DNA from: JAMZMI01 sp964353015
GTDB taxonomy: Bacteria > Bacteroidota > Bacteroidia > Cytophagales > Cyclobacteriaceae
NCBI GenBank assembly: GCA_964353015.1
Contig: CAYGUA010000006.1
Span: forward strand, 62,001-126,000
Direction of reading: 5' to 3'
DNA length: 64,000 nt
Shown: positions 7,739-17,198 of the stretch, piece by piece
Numbering within the stretch: position 1 is the first letter of the stretch
How the letters are laid out: every line of letters begins with the position of its first letter
Translations under genes and position numbers: made by a program
Notes under the pieces: generated by a model
What the model was told of the DNA's origin: nothing
What the model saw: the letters and a program-made list of their open reading frames with translations, nothing else
Database searches by the model: none

Positions 7739-8482
7739 CTAATCTTTGAAAGCATGAATGGAATGAGCCTTAGCTGCCCCTTCACCAAAAATAAGCAAGG
7801 TAGGTGCGTCCGGTTTTTTCTGATTGTATAACTCCACAATCGTATCTACTGTTCCTGAAAAAACTGTTGCAGCTTCTAGCGAACCATTGGAAATCACCGC
7901 AACGGGAAGCTGTCCTCTTCCTGCCTTTTGATATTCTGAAACAATCAAATCCAACTTTCTCGAACCCATAAAAAACACAGTTGAGGCTGAAAATTTGGCT
8001 GCATTCACCACTTCTTCGCTAAGCTCACCTTCAGCCGTGGTGGCTGTAACTGCAGTGAAGCTTTGATTGATTCCTCTTGTGGTCAAGGGAATCCCATAAT
8101 ATCCAGGCAACATGATGCTACTGATACCAATTACAACTGCTGATTTAATGCCGAATTTTTCCGCATAGGATATTTCTTCCAGTCCTCTTGCGAAAACAAA
8201 TGGATCACCGCCTTTGAGCCTGACTACATGTTGACCTCCGGATTTCAATGCGTGTTCAACAATCAATTCGTTGATTTCTGTTTGGGTCACACTGTATTTA
8301 CCAGCTCTTTTACCAACGAAAACCAAATCAGCGTCTTTGGCATGCAAGAGCACATCAGGATGAACCAAAGCATCATAAAGCACAACATCGGCTGCCTGAA
8401 GTGCTTTTACACCTTTCAAAGTGATTAAATCAGGATCGCCGGGACCAGCTCCAACTAAAGTAAGTCTCGGTTCCTTTGCCAT
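7739..8482 (-). CDS. cobA: Uroporphyrinogen-III C-methyltransferase (SUMT, CobA type)
   Basis: 247 aa, the usual length of the single-domain enzyme. It transfers two methyl groups from SAM to uroporphyrinogen III to make precorrin-2. Visible motifs: LTLVGAGPGDPDLITLKG at the N-terminus (SAM site), DVVLYDALVHPD, VRLKGGDPFVFARGLEE, and GIPLTTRGI. It begins 2 bp after the sulfite reductase gene and is followed within 4 bp by the dehydrogenase/ferrochelatase gene, so its product goes to siroheme rather than cobalamin in this context (inference). Using SAM as substrate under a SAM riboswitch is notable. Confidence 0.95.
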   Translation of the reverse strand: MAKEPRLTLVGAGPGDPDLITLKGVKALQAADVVLYDALVHPDVLLHAKDADLVFVGKRAGKYSVTQTEINELIVEHALKSGGQHVVRLKGGDPFVFARGLEEISYAEKFGIKSAVVIGISSIMLPGYYGIPLTTRGINQSFTAVTATTAEGELSEEVVNAAKFSASTVFFMGSRKLDLIVSEYQKAGRGQLPVAVISNGSLEAATVFSGTVDTIVELYNQKKPDAPTLLIFGEGAAKAHSIHAFKD

Positions 8483-8484
8483 TG

Positions 8485-10608
8485 TTATGCCTTATAGAAA
8501 TTACTCACAACCAATTTATCATCACCTTCTGCATTTCTTAGCGCTACAATTTCATTGCATACTGATTTGGCTTCTTCGAAATATGCAAATGCAAATGCTT
8601 CAGATGGTTCGTTTTTATTGATTTGAAGGGTTAGCTCACTGAAAGATTTTGACAATTTCACCAATCCCGCATTTTGAATGTTCTCCTCAAAATCATTAAT
8701 GATTCCTAAATGTGTATTACACTGAATATCCTTACTTAATAAAATGGCTTTAGCTCCAATTACGAGTGCATTGTAAGTGTAATAAATAGCGTTTGACCAC
8801 AATCCTGCGTCCAAAGCTTGCTGTGCATAAGTATATCTATCCTGTGCATCTCCGAGAATTGTTCCTACCAAATCCATCATCACGCCTGCACATTCTCCCA
8901 CTCCTATCTCAGGAATAAAATCAGCTTCTTTGCCCCAATCCTGAAATCCTGTATCGTCAAGAGTAGTCAGATCAGCCAAAGGCTTCAACAGATCATAGAA
9001 ATAGATTTTTCCTTGTCTGCGCACATAGGCGTTGAAATATTCTGATTCATCAGCATGCTCATCATAATCTGCAAGCAACCAACGAACAGCCTCCAAAATT
9101 CTTTTAGATGGAAGTTTAATCACTTTTTCAGCAATAAATCCTTGTCCATTTGGCTCCACTCCTCCACCTAATACTACTTGCTGAGCTGGGCAAACTTTGT
9201 CACCATATTTGATGCTGCTTCCATGAAATCCGATGTTGGCGATCATGTGCTGCCCGCAGGAATTCATGCATCCACTGATCTTAATCTTGATTTGAGTTTC
9301 ATCGATCAACTGAGGATATTCTTCTCTGATCATCTTTTCTAACTCAAGACTTAAGGCCGTGCTATTGGTAACTCCCAGGTTACAAGTGTCTGTACCCGGG
9401 CAGGCAGTAATGTCAGCCAAAGTATCAAATCCTGGATCGGATAAATTGATTTTCGCCAACTCATCATAAACCTTTCGGATATTTTCAGGAAGAATATCTC
9501 TAAACAACAATCCCTGGTTGACAGTAATTCTTATATCGTCAGCTGCATATTTATCAACAATCTTCGCTAACTCGTAAGCTGTATCAGGTTTGATATCACC
9601 GAGTGGTATTTTCACTTTTACAGCGAAAAGGCCTTCTTGCTTTTGCTCAAAAACATTTGTACCAACCCATGTCAAAAATTCAGCATCTTTTTCTTCTTTA
9701 AAAACTGAAGATAGATCGCCTTCACCGCTCACTTCTTCCGTTGGGTCTATAGGGTTGATTTCAAATCTTTGATATGGCAAAGCCTTTCTTTCCTCCTCAA
9801 CCAATTTCATAAATCCATCCAGACCAAGTCCTTTCTTTGGCTCTACCAAAAACTTCAATCTTGCCTTGTGTCTTCTTTCACGCTCACCATATCTATCAAA
9901 AACCCTCAAAGAGGCCTCCATGAATGGAATAAGCTGATCCACAGGCAAAAATTCATAGGCCAATTGTGCCATAAAAGCCTGAGCACCGAGCCCACCCCCA
10001 AGTAGCACTTTGAAACCACGCTGACCATCTTTGATGGCAGGAATGAAACCAAAATCGTGGATATATGTGAAAGCAGCGTCCTGATCGCTTGACGAAAAAG
10101 CAATCTTGATTTTGCGTCCCATATCCTGACAGATCGGGTTTCTAAGGAAATATTTGAATGTAGCTTCCACATAAGGTACCACGTCAAAAGGTTCGTTTGG
10201 ATCAATACCCGCAAATGGTGAAGCTGTGATATTTCGGACGGTGTTTCCACAAGCTTCTCTAGCGGTCATCCCTGCTTCTTCCAAGGCGGAATAAACCTTA
10301 GGACTATCCTCCAGTTTCACATAATGCAATTGGATATTTTGTCGCGTGGTAAGGTGAAGATTGCTACTTCCATAATTCACAGAAAGATCGGCAACCACTC
10401 GCAATTGATTTGCTGTGATTTTTCCATAAGGAAGTTTTAACCTGAACATGTGCACGCCCAATTGACGCTGACCATAAACTCCTCTTGTCAAGCGAAAAGC
10501 TTTAAATCGGTCTTCATCCATTTGGCCAAATTTGAACTTTTCGATTTTACCTAAAAGTTCATCTACATCTGCTTGTGCTTCTTTGCTTATTCCTTTTTTC
10601 AAACTCAT
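8485..10608 (-). CDS. Assimilatory nitrite/sulfite reductase (siroheme, 4Fe-4S) with C-terminal HEPN-like domain
   Basis: 707 aa. The first ~565 residues are a complete siroheme reductase: two ferredoxin-like half-repeats (LRVVADLSVNYG, LHLTTRQNIQLH) and the cluster ligands Cys403, Cys409 (TACPGTDTCN), Cys447 and Cys451 (SGCMNSCGQH). It reduces sulfite to sulfide with six electrons. Nitrite is the alternative substrate of the family, but the operon with metZ and siroheme genes points to sulfite (inference). Residues ~570-700 form an extra helical domain (AGLWSNAIYYTYNALVIGAKA) resembling HEPN; its role is unknown, perhaps regulatory or for oligomerisation. It starts 40 bp downstream of metZ. 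Confidence 0.92.
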   Translation of the reverse strand: MSLKKGISKEAQADVDELLGKIEKFKFGQMDEDRFKAFRLTRGVYGQRQLGVHMFRLKLPYGKITANQLRVVADLSVNYGSSNLHLTTRQNIQLHYVKLEDSPKVYSALEEAGMTAREACGNTVRNITASPFAGIDPNEPFDVVPYVEATFKYFLRNPICQDMGRKIKIAFSSSDQDAAFTYIHDFGFIPAIKDGQRGFKVLLGGGLGAQAFMAQLAYEFLPVDQLIPFMEASLRVFDRYGERERRHKARLKFLVEPKKGLGLDGFMKLVEEERKALPYQRFEINPIDPTEEVSGEGDLSSVFKEEKDAEFLTWVGTNVFEQKQEGLFAVKVKIPLGDIKPDTAYELAKIVDKYAADDIRITVNQGLLFRDILPENIRKVYDELAKINLSDPGFDTLADITACPGTDTCNLGVTNSTALSLELEKMIREEYPQLIDETQIKIKISGCMNSCGQHMIANIGFHGSSIKYGDKVCPAQQVVLGGGVEPNGQGFIAEKVIKLPSKRILEAVRWLLADYDEHADESEYFNAYVRRQGKIYFYDLLKPLADLTTLDDTGFQDWGKEADFIPEIGVGECAGVMMDLVGTILGDAQDRYTYAQQALDAGLWSNAIYYTYNALVIGAKAILLSKDIQCNTHLGIINDFEENIQNAGLVKLSKSFSELTLQINKNEPSEAFAFAYFEEAKSVCNEIVALRNAEGDDKLVVSNFYKA

Positions 10609-10648
10609 CTTATATGTTATTCGTCACTGATCTGCTATTGCAGTTAAT

Positions 10649-11824
10649 TTATTTTAAATGCCTACTTGCTTCTAATGCCTGATCTATATCGGCTATGATA
10701 TCTTTTACATTTTCCAATCCTACTGAAATCCTCACTAATCCTGGCGCTATACCAACTGACATCCTTTCTTTTTCTGTCAACTTACTATGTGTTGTAGATG
10801 CGGGATGTGTGGCTGTTGATCTTGTGTCTCCCAAATTTGGCGTTAGGCTCAGCATTTTCAGATTATTCAAAAATGCCGCTCCACGTTTCAAACCACCTAA
10901 TACAATAAATGACACAATCCCTCCACCCAATCTCATTTGTTTTTTAGCAATTTGATATTGTGGGTGCGATTCTAGAAACGGATATTTTACCCTTTCCAGT
11001 TCCTGATGTGATTCCAAATATTTTGCAATCTCAAATGCATTATCGCAATGTCGGTCCATTCTTACCGCCAGCGTCTCCAGACTCTTACTCAAGACCCAAG
11101 CGTTAAAAGGTGACATGCTTGGCCCTGTGTGTCTTGCAAAATATCTGATTTCCTCAATCAATTCTTTTTTACCTAAGATGGCTCCACCCAATGTCCTTCC
11201 TTGTCCATCAATGAATTTTGTAGCAGAATGAGTGACAATTGATGCACCATAATCTGCGGGATTTTGGAGATATGGAGTGGCGAAGCAATTATCTACATTT
11301 AAGATAATGTTATGCTTCCTGGCAATATTTCCTAAATACTCAAGATCCACCAGATCCAAACCAGGATTAGAAGGAGTTTCCACAAAAATCATTTTCGTGT
11401 TCGGCTGGATCAGAGATTCACATTTCTCCGGCTCATGCAAATCAAAGTACGAACTTTGAATACCCCACTTTGGGAATATTTTGGTGAACAATTGGTGAGT
11501 CGAACCAAAAATGGCTCTGGATGAAATCACATGATCTCCTGACTTTAAAAGTCCAGCAATGCTCGTAAACATGGCCGACATGCCTGTGGCAACTGAAATA
11601 CCATCTTCCGTATTTTCCAACTGGCACATTTTATTGATAAATTCATCCGTATTTGGATTCGAGTATCTCGAATAAATATTTCCGGGGATTTCATCATTAA
11701 ACATGGCTCTGGCTTCTTCAGCATCATTAAATGTGAAGCTGCTGGTTAAATAAAGCGGAACCGAATGCTCCCTTTGATTAGCATTGTCTACTTGAGTGCG
11801 TATGGCCTTGGTTTCGAAATTCAT
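10649..11824 (-). CDS. metZ: O-succinylhomoserine sulfhydrylase (Cys/Met metabolism PLP enzyme)
   Basis: 391 aa from ATG at 11824; a TTG codon directly before it could extend by one residue. It is a PLP fold-type I enzyme of the cystathionine gamma-synthase family. The motif HSATKFIDGQGRTLGG carries the PLP lysine, Lys203; DxGQGR next to it is typical of MetZ-type sulfhydrylases. The N-terminal SVPLYLTSSFTFNDAEEA and YSRYSNPNTDEF are also family hallmarks. It would join sulfide with an activated homoserine to give homocysteine. MetZ versus cystathionine gamma-synthase is not absolutely certain, but the downstream sulfite reductase supports direct sulfhydrylation. Controlled by the SAM-I riboswitch at 11960-12075. 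Confidence 0.9.
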   Translation of the reverse strand: MNFETKAIRTQVDNANQREHSVPLYLTSSFTFNDAEEARAMFNDEIPGNIYSRYSNPNTDEFINKMCQLENTEDGISVATGMSAMFTSIAGLLKSGDHVISSRAIFGSTHQLFTKIFPKWGIQSSYFDLHEPEKCESLIQPNTKMIFVETPSNPGLDLVDLEYLGNIARKHNIILNVDNCFATPYLQNPADYGASIVTHSATKFIDGQGRTLGGAILGKKELIEEIRYFARHTGPSMSPFNAWVLSKSLETLAVRMDRHCDNAFEIAKYLESHQELERVKYPFLESHPQYQIAKKQMRLGGGIVSFIVLGGLKRGAAFLNNLKMLSLTPNLGDTRSTATHPASTTHSKLTEKERMSVGIAPGLVRISVGLENVKDIIADIDQALEASRHLK

Positions 11825-11844
11825 CAAATGAATGTTTATTGAAA

Positions 11845-11952
11845 ATGATAACGCTGATTATTGGCTCAATAGCTCATACAACAAAATCCCAAATCTGATT
11901 TTGAGTAATTTGATATCAATGCGCTTGCGCTAGAAATTAATAGTGTTATCAT
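11845..11952 (-). promoter_or_regulatory. Possible expression-platform stem downstream of the SAM aptamer
   Basis: On the minus strand ATGATAAC (11945-11952), just after the P1 helix, is perfectly complementary to GTTATCAT (11845-11852), about 20 nt before the metZ start codon. A GCGC-AA-GCGC hairpin lies between. There is no classical terminator with a T-run, so the switch may act on translation or through another mechanism. This pairing is a hypothesis from inspection. Confidence 0.3.
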
Positions 11953-11959
11953 ATAATTA

Positions 11960-12075
11960 ATTCATATTCTCTCACATCTGTGAGATCAGGATTTAGCACC
12001 GCAATCCCGAATAAGACCTCCGGGACAGGTTGCTAGCGTTTCGACGAGCCTGTCTCTCCACGCTTCTTTATAAAT
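11960..12075 (-). ncRNA. SAM-I (S-box) riboswitch aptamer upstream of metZ
   Basis: The minus strand reads the conserved SAM-I core in order: GGAGAGACAGGC, GAAACGC, GCAACC and, at 11989-12000, GGTGCTAAATCC. Helices can be drawn: P1 ATTTATA (12069-12075) with TATGAAT (11960-11966), one G-U pair; P3 TCCCG/CGGGA within 12005-12025; and P4 TCTCACA/TGTGAGA at 11970-11985, 7 bp perfect. These are the arrangement and spacing of SAM-I. High SAM is expected to switch off the metZ-sulfite reductase-siroheme operon (family knowledge). The aptamer is about 136 nt from the metZ start, and a promoter lies just upstream. Confidence 0.92.
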
Positions 12076-12100
12076 CAATCAATCTTTATTGAATGAGGGG

Positions 12101-12132
12101 CAAAGGTGAACCATAAGATTGAAACTTCAAAA
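12101..12132 (-). promoter_or_regulatory. Bacteroidota-type promoter for the metZ operon
   Basis: On the minus strand TTTTG (12128-12132) is followed by exactly 19 nt and then CACCTTTG (12101-12108). The phylum consensus is TTTG-N19-TAnnTTTG, so only the first T of the -7 box differs. Transcription would start near 12094, giving a leader that contains the whole SAM aptamer. Confidence 0.7.
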
Positions 12133-12202
12133 CAAACCACAATAAGAATGCCTTATGGATCACTAAATATTTGGGGAAAATGGATTTAGCCTAAAATTAA
12201 TT

Positions 12203-14092
12203 CTAATAAGCTCTCACTTCTTCACCTTTCATAAAATTAACAAAGGCTTTATTTACGACTTTGTTTCCTCCAGCTGTTGGGTAATCGCCTGTAAAATACC
12301 AATCACCTGAATGCGCCGGACACGCTTTATGTAAGTTTGCGACTGTTTGGTACACAACTTCCAGTTCCGCCTTCATATTGGCGGGACGTACGATATCAGT
12401 AATTTTAGCAGAAACTTCTTCATACGTGAATGGCGCATAAAGTTCCTTTACATAGTTTGGTGGTGACGGATTACCAATCGAATTGATACATTTATCAAAT
12501 ACTTCATCAAGCAAATAGCTTTTCCCTGATTCTTCCAACAAAGCCAATACAGCTCTGAAAGCTACAAATTCTTTCATTTTGCTCATATCAATTCCATAGC
12601 AATCCGGGAATCTGATCTGTGGAGCTGAGGAAACGATCACTACTTTCTTTGGCTCTAGTTTGTCCAAAAGAGTAAGAATACTTTTCTCCAAAGTAGTACC
12701 CCGTACTATTGAATCATCAATAATAACCAATGTGTCTTTTCCTTTATGAACTACCTCATAGGTGGTATCATAAACATGTGCTACCAAATCATCTCTGTGC
12801 GCATCATCGGTTATGAAAGTACGCAATTTGGCGTCTTTCAAAACTAACTTTTCAACTCTAGGTGTAAATGAAAGTATGTCATCGAGCGAATCAGCTGTTG
12901 GTTTGTTATCTATGATAATATCTTTTCGCTGATTGATCAGATATTGATCTACTCCTCTCAATAAGCCTAAAAAGGATGTTTCAGCTGTATTAGGTATGTA
13001 GCTGAAAATGGTATTTTTCAAGTCAAAATTTACTGCTTTTAATACTTGTGGTATCAGTAATTCGCCCAGCTTTCTTCTTTCATTGTAAATATCCGGATCG
13101 GTACCACGTGAGAAATAGATTCGCTCAAACGAGCATGATTTCTTTTCCTGAGGCTTGATGAATTGTTCTTGCTTGAAATTTCCGTATTTGTCGATAATCA
13201 AGGCATGCCCAGGCTTAACCTCTTGGATCTCTGAATATTCGCAGTTTGTTGTTGTCTTAATGGCTGGTTTTTCAGAAGCCACAATAATGACTTCTTCATC
13301 AGCATAATAATAGGCAGGTCTGATTCCGTTTGGATCACGAGCGACAAATGCAGCTCCGAAACCAACCATTCCTGTCATGGTATAGCCACCATCAAAATCT
13401 CTACAAGATCTTTCAAGCACTCTTCGTAGATCAAGCTCCTTTTCAATAAGAGCTGTCATTTCATAATTGGAAGGAACAGAATCTCTGTATCTGTTGAATA
13501 TGTTCTGATTCTCTTCATCCAAAAAGTGACCTATTTTTTCCATTACTGTGACGGTATCCACTACTTCCTTTGGATGCTGACCAAGAGAAACCAATTTATC
13601 AAACAGCTCATCCACATTGGTCATATTGAAATTCCCGGCAACTACCAGGTTTCTACTTCTCCAGTTATTTTGTCTTAAAAACGGATGGCAGCTCTCAATG
13701 CTATTTTTACCATGTGTACCGTAACGCAAATGCCCAAGCCAAACTTCACCAGTGAAGGCGGAGTTTTCCTTCATCCACTGAGCATCGAAATATTTTTTCT
13801 TTCCTTCTTTCTGAGCTTTGCCGTATTTCTTACTGATTTTGGCGAAAATTTCCTCTATTGGTTGGGAGTTAATTGTCCTGTAGCGGCTGATGTATCTTGA
13901 CCCTGGCTCCATGTCCAGTTTGATATTGGCGATTCCTACACCGTCTTGTCCTCTGTTATGCTGTTTTTGCATCAGAATATACATTTTCTGTGCAGCATAA
14001 GCAGGTGTCCCGTATTTATCGATATAATATTGAAGGGGCTTCCTTAGGCGAAGCATTGCAACGCCACATTCGTGTTTTATAGAATCACTCAT
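12203..14092 (-). CDS. purF: Amidophosphoribosyltransferase (PurF), long Bacteroidota form
   Basis: 629 aa, longer than the roughly 500 aa of the E. coli enzyme. It makes 5-phosphoribosylamine from PRPP and glutamine, the first step of purine synthesis. The Ntn glutaminase domain starts at Cys9 in KHECGVAML, implying removal of eight residues; NRGQDGVGIA and WLGHLRYGTHG follow. The PRPP loop LVIIDDSIVRGTT lies at residues 455-467. A long insert near 75-115 and a C-terminal extension account for the extra length. Its ATG lies only 7 bp after the nuoN stop, so it is probably the last gene of the nuo operon, an unexpected partner. The long gap to metZ begins after it. Confidence 0.93.
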   Translation of the reverse strand: MSDSIKHECGVAMLRLRKPLQYYIDKYGTPAYAAQKMYILMQKQHNRGQDGVGIANIKLDMEPGSRYISRYRTINSQPIEEIFAKISKKYGKAQKEGKKKYFDAQWMKENSAFTGEVWLGHLRYGTHGKNSIESCHPFLRQNNWRSRNLVVAGNFNMTNVDELFDKLVSLGQHPKEVVDTVTVMEKIGHFLDEENQNIFNRYRDSVPSNYEMTALIEKELDLRRVLERSCRDFDGGYTMTGMVGFGAAFVARDPNGIRPAYYYADEEVIIVASEKPAIKTTTNCEYSEIQEVKPGHALIIDKYGNFKQEQFIKPQEKKSCSFERIYFSRGTDPDIYNERRKLGELLIPQVLKAVNFDLKNTIFSYIPNTAETSFLGLLRGVDQYLINQRKDIIIDNKPTADSLDDILSFTPRVEKLVLKDAKLRTFITDDAHRDDLVAHVYDTTYEVVHKGKDTLVIIDDSIVRGTTLEKSILTLLDKLEPKKVVIVSSAPQIRFPDCYGIDMSKMKEFVAFRAVLALLEESGKSYLLDEVFDKCINSIGNPSPPNYVKELYAPFTYEEVSAKITDIVRPANMKAELEVVYQTVANLHKACPAHSGDWYFTGDYPTAGGNKVVNKAFVNFMKGEEVRAY

Positions 14093-14099
14093 AAATCAG

Positions 14100-15527
14100 T
14101 TACCAATCGATATTATTGAAATTTAATACAATGTTATCCAATATTTCCGGGCTAAAGAAAAACCATAACAGTAAGGTCGTCAAAATAGTTGCGAATAGCA
14201 TTGGGAATACTTCTACCCTGAAGTCTAAATCTTTCTTTACTGTATGAATGAAAGAATAGTATGGAATTTTTAGATAATAAAAAAGAGAAAATACTACACT
14301 CAATATGGCCACAACCAAATATGAAAGTAGAAGGAAGTCAAATTCAACTTGAAATTGATTCCATAAGGCCGAAAACAAGTAAAATTTTGCAGTGAAGCCT
14401 GCTGTAGGAGGAAGTCCAATCAATGCGATCATGATAAAAACTATCAAAGCACTAAAGAATGGGGCTTTAATTCCGATTCCACTAAATGCTTGAATAGAGT
14501 CAATTTCCTTCTCTTCAAAAACAGCAACGACATAAAACAACGACAAATTCATCAGCGCATAAATAAATGCATACCAAACAAAGGCAGTTAAGCCCATTTG
14601 TCCGTCAATGAGGAGACAACCTAGCATTAAACCTGAATGCGCTATGGCTCCATATCCCATCAATCGTTTCACATTTGACTGATTCAATGCTCCCAGCGTT
14701 CCGACAACTATTGTAGCAATACCAATAAGAATCAACATTGGATATACCCAAAATAGGCTGATAAGATCCACCATAGACAATATCCTATGAAGTAAGACAA
14801 AGCCGGCGATTTTTGGAACAACAGACAAAATAGCCACTGCGGCTGTTGGTGCTTCCTGATAAGTAGAAGGTGTCCAGATGTGAAATGGGAAAAGGCTGAT
14901 TTTAAACATCAAGCCCCCAAGTAAAGCCAACAACCCAAAGGCTAAAAATGGATCTGACCCTGTAATTTCGAGTTGATCGATTACTAATCCTCCTCCAACT
15001 CCATAAATAATGGAAATGCCATACAACATGATAGCTGAGCTCACACCTCCAAATAGCAAATACTTGATCCCTGCCTCATAGGATTGCTTTTTGAATTTAA
15101 AATTTGTAATGAGATAGGATGTGAAAGATGTTAACTCAATGGCGATATACATCACCAAAAGATGATTGGCTGACACCATAAATATGGAACCAATCACAAT
15201 CGAAAGGATTAAAAAATAAAATTCTGAAGTTTGCTTTCGCGCATTGGGGAAAAATACAATCCAAATCGAAAATGCAGCTATCAATGTTTTTATGAAATCC
15301 TCCAAAGGTCCTATCTTGATTGCCCCTGACAATAAGGTCATCTCATTTGTAGAAAATTGCTGGAAGAGCAAGGCAACTATGAGAACCAAGCAAAATGCTA
15401 TTCTACTAATGAGGTTATTTTTGATGATTAGTCCTAAAATCAAATAGAACAGTGCTCCAGCGATTAAAGCAACTTCAAAATGAAGAAAACTCAGTTGGTC
15501 AATTATCTGCTCTAGTTGCGATTTCAT
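14100..15527 (-). CDS. nuoN: NADH-quinone oxidoreductase subunit N
   Basis: 475 aa, about 14 hydrophobic helices, one of the three antiporter-like proton-pumping subunits of complex I. Family signatures: YIAIELTSFTSYLI with the key glutamate, KYLLFGGVSSAIMLYG, FKISLFPFHIWTPSTYQ with the lysine-rich helix and EAPTAAVAILSV, and KRLMGYGAIAHSG. Starts 9 bp after nuoM. Length is normal (about 460-490). No sign of frameshift or lost helix. Confidence 0.96.
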   Translation of the reverse strand: MKSQLEQIIDQLSFLHFEVALIAGALFYLILGLIIKNNLISRIAFCLVLIVALLFQQFSTNEMTLLSGAIKIGPLEDFIKTLIAAFSIWIVFFPNARKQTSEFYFLILSIVIGSIFMVSANHLLVMYIAIELTSFTSYLITNFKFKKQSYEAGIKYLLFGGVSSAIMLYGISIIYGVGGGLVIDQLEITGSDPFLAFGLLALLGGLMFKISLFPFHIWTPSTYQEAPTAAVAILSVVPKIAGFVLLHRILSMVDLISLFWVYPMLILIGIATIVVGTLGALNQSNVKRLMGYGAIAHSGLMLGCLLIDGQMGLTAFVWYAFIYALMNLSLFYVVAVFEEKEIDSIQAFSGIGIKAPFFSALIVFIMIALIGLPPTAGFTAKFYLFSALWNQFQVEFDFLLLSYLVVAILSVVFSLFYYLKIPYYSFIHTVKKDLDFRVEVFPMLFATILTTLLLWFFFSPEILDNIVLNFNNIDW

Positions 15528-15536
15528 GTCCAGAGA

Positions 15537-17195
15537 CTATCGGTTTTCAAGGATTTGTTGACCGGATTGCAAAACCTGATCCACGAAAAAATTAATTGAA
15601 TGATCCAATGGATCGAGTATAATGCCTGGGAAAACGCCAAATAGCAGCACCAAAATTGCCAACGGAAGTAACATCAACCACTCTCTTCCATCCAAATCCG
15701 TCATCTTCACATCCCAACTAGGATTTCTTGTCCAATATTTTCCAAAGAACATCCGCTGAAGCGTCCACAAATAATAGGCTGCCGAAATGATGATCCCAGA
15801 AACAGCAATCATACCCAACCAGGATGGGATCAATCCATTGATTGATTCAGATCCAATCCCTCCGATCAACGTCAACAACTCACCCACAAATCCTGAAAAA
15901 CCCGGAAGACCAAGTGATGCAAAAAAGAATACAACTGTGAAAAAGGTATAGACAGGCATTTTATTGGCCAATCCACTCAGATTTTCAATCTTACGATCGT
16001 GCGTTCTGTCATATACCACTCCTACAATTAAGAATAAAGCACCTGAAATCAAACCATGAGATATCATTTGAAACAAGGAACCTGAAACGCCTTCATAAGT
16101 CAAACTCGCCAGTCCAAGCATCACAAATCCCATATGCGAAACCGATGAGTAAGCAATCATACGTTTCAGATCGTTCTGAGCCATGGCATTAAATCCACCG
16201 TAGATAATTGAAAGCACGCCAAAACAGGCTACCGGAAAAGCATATTCTATTGCACCATCTGGGAAAATGCCATAACAAATTCTAAAAAATCCATATCCAC
16301 CAACTTTGAGCAATATGCCAGCTAAAATTACAGATATGGCCGTGGGCGCTTCCACGTGAGCATCGGGCAACCATGTGTGTACTGGCACTGCTGGCAACTT
16401 GATTGCAAAACCAATCATCAACAGAATAAAAGCCCAAAATCGCAATGAAATACCCGCAACTGTCACTTCACTATCCGGCGATAAAAGTGAATCATAGATG
16501 TAGCTCCCTTCCATCATTTTGACCATACTGAAAGTGTGGACTACCTCAATCTTACCTGAGTCATTGGCCATCTCCAAAGCGCGCGGGGCATCTTCTGTAG
16601 AGATGAAAAGTCCAATCATTACGATCAAAATGAGCAAAGAACCAAAAAGAGTATAGATAAAGAATTTAATACTGGCATATGCTCTCCTCGGACCGCCCCA
16701 AATGCCAATAAGAAAAAACATTGGCAGAAGCATAAACTCAAAAAACACATAGAAGAGAAACAGATCAAGAGACACAAAACAGCCCATGATACTAGTGCTC
16801 AATATGAGATAAAGGATAAAATATCCTTTCACCTTTTCTTTTAATTTCCAGGAGGAAATCACTCCAATTACCAGCAGCAATGCACTCAACACAACTAGTG
16901 GCAAACTAATGCCATCTACTCCCACGAAATAATCAATGATAAACAAACCATAATTCCCTAAACCAAGCTGGATCCAATCTGCTTTCTCCACAAAAAGAAA
17001 GGCTTCTGACCATTGAGTTGGCACCAACGAGCCGTCAAATTTCAGAAATAAAATAAGGGATAGGATGAGTTGAACTACTGTGGCGAGGAGGGTAAATATT
17101 CTAATAATTTGATGTTGTTCTTTCGGTATAAAAAACACCAGAATAGCCACAACAAGCGGAACGAATATGATCAGACTTAATATATGCTCACCCAT
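15537..17195 (-). CDS. nuoM: NADH-quinone oxidoreductase subunit M
   Basis: 552 aa, slightly longer than the usual ~500. Antiporter-like membrane subunit of complex I. Characteristic stretches: FYVFFEFMLLPMFFLIGIWGG with the conserved Glu, KFFIYTLFGSLLILI, IKLPAVPVHTWLPDAHVEAP, and NDLKRMIAYSSVSHMGFVMLG. Extra residues are in a soluble loop near 190-245. Gap to nuoL is 3 bp and to nuoN 9 bp, so expression is tightly coupled. Confidence 0.96.
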   Translation of the reverse strand: MGEHILSLIIFVPLVVAILVFFIPKEQHQIIRIFTLLATVVQLILSLILFLKFDGSLVPTQWSEAFLFVEKADWIQLGLGNYGLFIIDYFVGVDGISLPLVVLSALLLVIGVISSWKLKEKVKGYFILYLILSTSIMGCFVSLDLFLFYVFFEFMLLPMFFLIGIWGGPRRAYASIKFFIYTLFGSLLILIVMIGLFISTEDAPRALEMANDSGKIEVVHTFSMVKMMEGSYIYDSLLSPDSEVTVAGISLRFWAFILLMIGFAIKLPAVPVHTWLPDAHVEAPTAISVILAGILLKVGGYGFFRICYGIFPDGAIEYAFPVACFGVLSIIYGGFNAMAQNDLKRMIAYSSVSHMGFVMLGLASLTYEGVSGSLFQMISHGLISGALFLIVGVVYDRTHDRKIENLSGLANKMPVYTFFTVVFFFASLGLPGFSGFVGELLTLIGGIGSESINGLIPSWLGMIAVSGIIISAAYYLWTLQRMFFGKYWTRNPSWDVKMTDLDGREWLMLLPLAILVLLFGVFPGIILDPLDHSINFFVDQVLQSGQQILENR

Positions 17196-17198
17196 AGA

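Noticed and set aside
9906..10250. A 114-codon minus-strand open frame
   Set aside because: It is another frame inside the sulfite reductase gene; composition looks like a shadow and no family matches.
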